From Amycolatopsis alba DSM 44262 (GTDB lineage: Bacteria > Actinomycetota > Actinomycetes > Mycobacteriales > Pseudonocardiaceae): DNA of 64,000 nucleotides. Location of the stretch: positions 8,517,605 to 8,581,604 of the forward strand of contig NZ_KB913032.1 in NCBI RefSeq assembly GCF_000384215.1, given 5' to 3'. The position numbers and the translations under genes are program-made. The notes below the pieces were generated by a model. It saw only the letters and a list, made by a program, of their open reading frames with translations. It was not told the DNA's origin and did no database searches. Shown piece by piece: positions 62,165-64,000 of the stretch. The number at the start of each line of letters is the position of its first letter. Within the stretch, counting starts at the first letter, position 1.

Positions 62165-64000
62165 ATGAGGCAAGCTGAGCCGATGGTGGATCCGGTCGCG
62201 GACGAACAGCTGCGAGCCCTGCTGGGCGCGCTGAAGACCCGCAGCGGCCTCAGCTACGAGAAACTGGCCGAGCGGGCGTCCTGCAGTCGCGGAGCCGCAC
62301 TGAACTACGTGACCAAACCAGGTCATGGGCGGGGCGAGAGCGGACTCAAGGCACTGCTCGCCGCGATGGGGGCCGACGCCGTCGAAAGTGCCGAGGCACT
62401 CCGCCTGCTGAAGCTCACGCGTCCTGGCGACGTCGCGCCGGACGAGGTCGGTTTCGCCGCGGCCGCGGCGATGGCCGACTGCACGGTATGGGAAATGGAG
62501 CGGTTCACGCCCGCCGAAGCGTCCGTGCACGCCGCGATCGACCGCGGCGCTCAGGCTCCTGGCGAGCACCGTCTCATGGCGCCGCCGCCCTACGTGCCGC
62601 GAGTACACGACGCGGCTTTGCGCTCGGACATCACCGCTGCCGCGGGCGGCGATCTCTCGGCGTTGATCATGCTGCGAGGCGACTCCTCGACCGGGAAGAC
62701 CCGATCGCTGCACGAGGCCCTGCGGGCCCTGTGCCCCGGCTGGGCGGTCGTGCGGCCTCGCTCGGCGGCGGCGCTGCGCGGCCTCGCGGCCTCCGACGTG
62801 CTGAGCCGCCGGCCCTGTGTGCTGTGGCTCAACGATCTCCACAAGTTCCTCGGCGCCGACGGGACCGGGCTTTCCCTCGACGTACTGCGGGACCTGCTCG
62901 CCGTCCAGCGGAAGCATCCGGTGGTGGCCGTCGGTTCCCTGTGGGCGGAGGCACTGAGCGACGCCACCACGGAGGAAGACCGGCACAGCGACACCATCGA
63001 CCTTCTCGTCACCGACAACGAATGGGTGCGCTGGCACGACGTCAAGCCCGATCTGGTCGCCTCCGAACGCGTCAGTGCACGGGAACTGGCACTCAGGAGC
63101 GGAGATGCCCGGCTCGACGAAGCGCTCATCGACCGCGACCGTGTGGGATTCGCGCAGACGCTCGCCGGCGCCTTCGAACTGCTGCAGCGCTACACGAACG
63201 CACCCCACCGGCTGAACCGGCTATTGCTCGACGCCGCGGCCGACTCGCGACGCCTCGGGCACACTCACGCGCTGCCCCCTGCCTTGCTGCGTGACATCAC
63301 CCTCGGGTTGTGGCGGGAAGAACGCGGCCGGACCAGCCCGCCCGAGGGCTGGTTCGACGGCGCCTTGGCCTACACCACGAAACCGCTCCGCTCCGCCCAG
63401 GGCGTCCGGGCCCTCATTCCCCTCGACGATTCCGCCGCCGAGCACGGCACCGCGGGCTACGACCTGGCCGACTATCTCGATCAGCATCTGCAACGCGTCC
63501 GGCGCAAGATCCCGCCCCCTGCCTCGTTCTGGGACGCCTGCCTCGCTCACGCGCCGCAGTCGCAGGTCCACCATCTCGGCCAGCGGGCCTGCCAGCGTCT
63601 TCTCTACGATCACGCGATCGGCCTCCATCGCCGAGCGGCGGAGGCCGGTGACCTGCGTGCCTTGGCGGAATGGGCGGCGATCCTGCGCCTGCGAGACGAT
63701 CTCGACGGACTCACCGCGCTGTCGACGGACCGTCCGGAAAGCTGTGTGTTCCTGGAACTCGCGCGCCTGCGGGCGCGCCAAGGCATGCTCGCGCCCGCGA
63801 AACAAGCGTGGCACCAGGCAGAAGCGGCCGATCGCCTCGACCAAGCCGACCGGGTGCTCGCGGACATCGGGGCACGAGATCCACTGTGGGCAGCCCGGCA
63901 GTGGCGCGAGCTGGCGGCAGCCGGTTCGATTCGCCCATACCGGTTGATCACGAAACTCTACGAACTCGGGCTCCTGCCCGAAGCGATCGCCGAGTGCCGG
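62165..64000 (+). CDS. Helix-turn-helix and P-loop NTPase protein, 3' end outside window
   Basis: At least 612 residues, open to the window edge. Residues about 10-75 form a helix-turn-helix (LRALLGALKTRSGLSYEKLAERASCSRGAALNYV). A P-loop follows at 172-179 (GDSSTGKT) with a Walker B-like VLWLNDLHKFL near 218-228, in which asparagine precedes the aspartate. From about 490 helical repeats with alanine/leucine patterns (AAEAGDLRALAEWAAILRLRDD, LARLRARQGMLAPAKQAWHQAEAADR) look like TPR-type units. This order is common in actinobacterial STAND-like signalling NTPases of unknown function. ATG 62165 or ATG 62183 may start it. No strong ribosome-binding site. Confidence 0.8.
   Translation, partial: MRQAEPMVDPVADEQLRALLGALKTRSGLSYEKLAERASCSRGAALNYVTKPGHGRGESGLKALLAAMGADAVESAEALRLLKLTRPGDVAPDEVGFAAAAAMADCTVWEMERFTPAEASVHAAIDRGAQAPGEHRLMAPPPYVPRVHDAALRSDITAAAGGDLSALIMLRGDSSTGKTRSLHEALRALCPGWAVVRPRSAAALRGLAASDVLSRRPCVLWLNDLHKFLGADGTGLSLDVLRDLLAVQRKHPVVAVGSLWAEALSDATTEEDRHSDTIDLLVTDNEWVRWHDVKPDLVASERVSARELALRSGDARLDEALIDRDRVGFAQTLAGAFELLQRYTNAPHRLNRLLLDAAADSRRLGHTHALPPALLRDITLGLWREERGRTSPPEGWFDGALAYTTKPLRSAQGVRALIPLDDSAAEHGTAGYDLADYLDQHLQRVRRKIPPPASFWDACLAHAPQSQVHHLGQRACQRLLYDHAIGLHRRAAEAGDLRALAEWAAILRLRDDLDGLTALSTDRPESCVFLELARLRARQGMLAPAKQAWHQAEAADRLDQADRVLADIGARDPLWAARQWRELAAAGSIRPYRLITKLYELGLLPEAIAECR

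Noticed and set aside
1..64000. tRNA, rRNA or riboswitch genes
   Set aside because: No cloverleaf with CCA-type ends, rRNA-like stretch or recognised riboswitch core was noticed on either strand by reading; a covariance-model search was not possible.

Overview
This is high-GC actinobacterial DNA (GC-biased third codon positions, GTG/TTG starts, many 4-bp stop/start overlaps). The 3-amino-5-hydroxybenzoate (AHBA) genes closely resemble those of the rifamycin and ansamitocin clusters, and the intergenic hairpin families are of a kind I associate with Amycolatopsis, so Amycolatopsis is the best guess for genus.

Bases 1-36,150 hold an ansamycin (maytansinoid-type) gene cluster. From left to right: a carbamoyltransferase cut by the window edge, a glycosyltransferase, a SARP-type regulator and an ABC exporter (all minus strand); the five-gene methoxymalonyl-ACP set in the order of ansamitocin asm13-17; divergent from it a flavin halogenase, a flavin monooxygenase, a YciI-like protein and a small methyltransferase; then AHBA genes (aminodehydroquinate dehydratase, AHBA synthase, oxidoreductase, phosphatase, aminodehydroquinate synthase) with an acyltransferase; and a 4330-residue polyketide synthase (PKS) followed by an amide synthase. 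Halogen, carbamate, sugar and methoxymalonate genes together point to a glycosylated, carbamoylated maytansinoid such as the ansacarbamitocins. The PKS, however, has only an AHBA loading module and two extension modules. Their chemistry matches the first and the last step expected for a maytansinoid line, neither acyltransferase should take methoxymalonate, and the protein ends without a docking domain next to the amide synthase. Either the middle modules lie outside the window, or this gene is a natural internal deletion or an assembly collapse.

Bases 36,130-44,850 carry ordinary regulator/transporter/enzyme cassettes: an LCMT-type methyltransferase, GbsR regulator and alpha/beta hydrolase; a TetR/MFS pair; a flavin-reductase-like protein; an unknown protein with a MarR regulator; and a Bcr/CflA transporter with an amidohydrolase. 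Three of these have clear palindromic operator candidates.

Bases 44,700-47,550 are a small accessory island: an IS5-family transposase remnant and a DUF222/HNH gene, bracketed by a duplicated 3' end of the amidohydrolase gene. After it come a MarR regulator, a cytochrome P450 with an unusual I-helix, and two tandem paralogous lipoproteins.

Bases 50,675-61,767 form a complete-looking operon for nicotinate breakdown through 2,5-dihydroxypyridine: a three-subunit molybdenum hydroxylase, a CoxG-like maturation protein, a transporter, a 6-hydroxynicotinate 3-monooxygenase candidate, a 2,5-dihydroxypyridine dioxygenase, a maleate isomerase, and a single protein fusing maleamate amidohydrolase (NicF-like) to N-formylmaleamate deformylase (NicD-like). 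A divergent MarR regulator and three copies of a 17-nt repeat lie at its promoter. The window ends inside a helix-turn-helix/P-loop NTPase gene.
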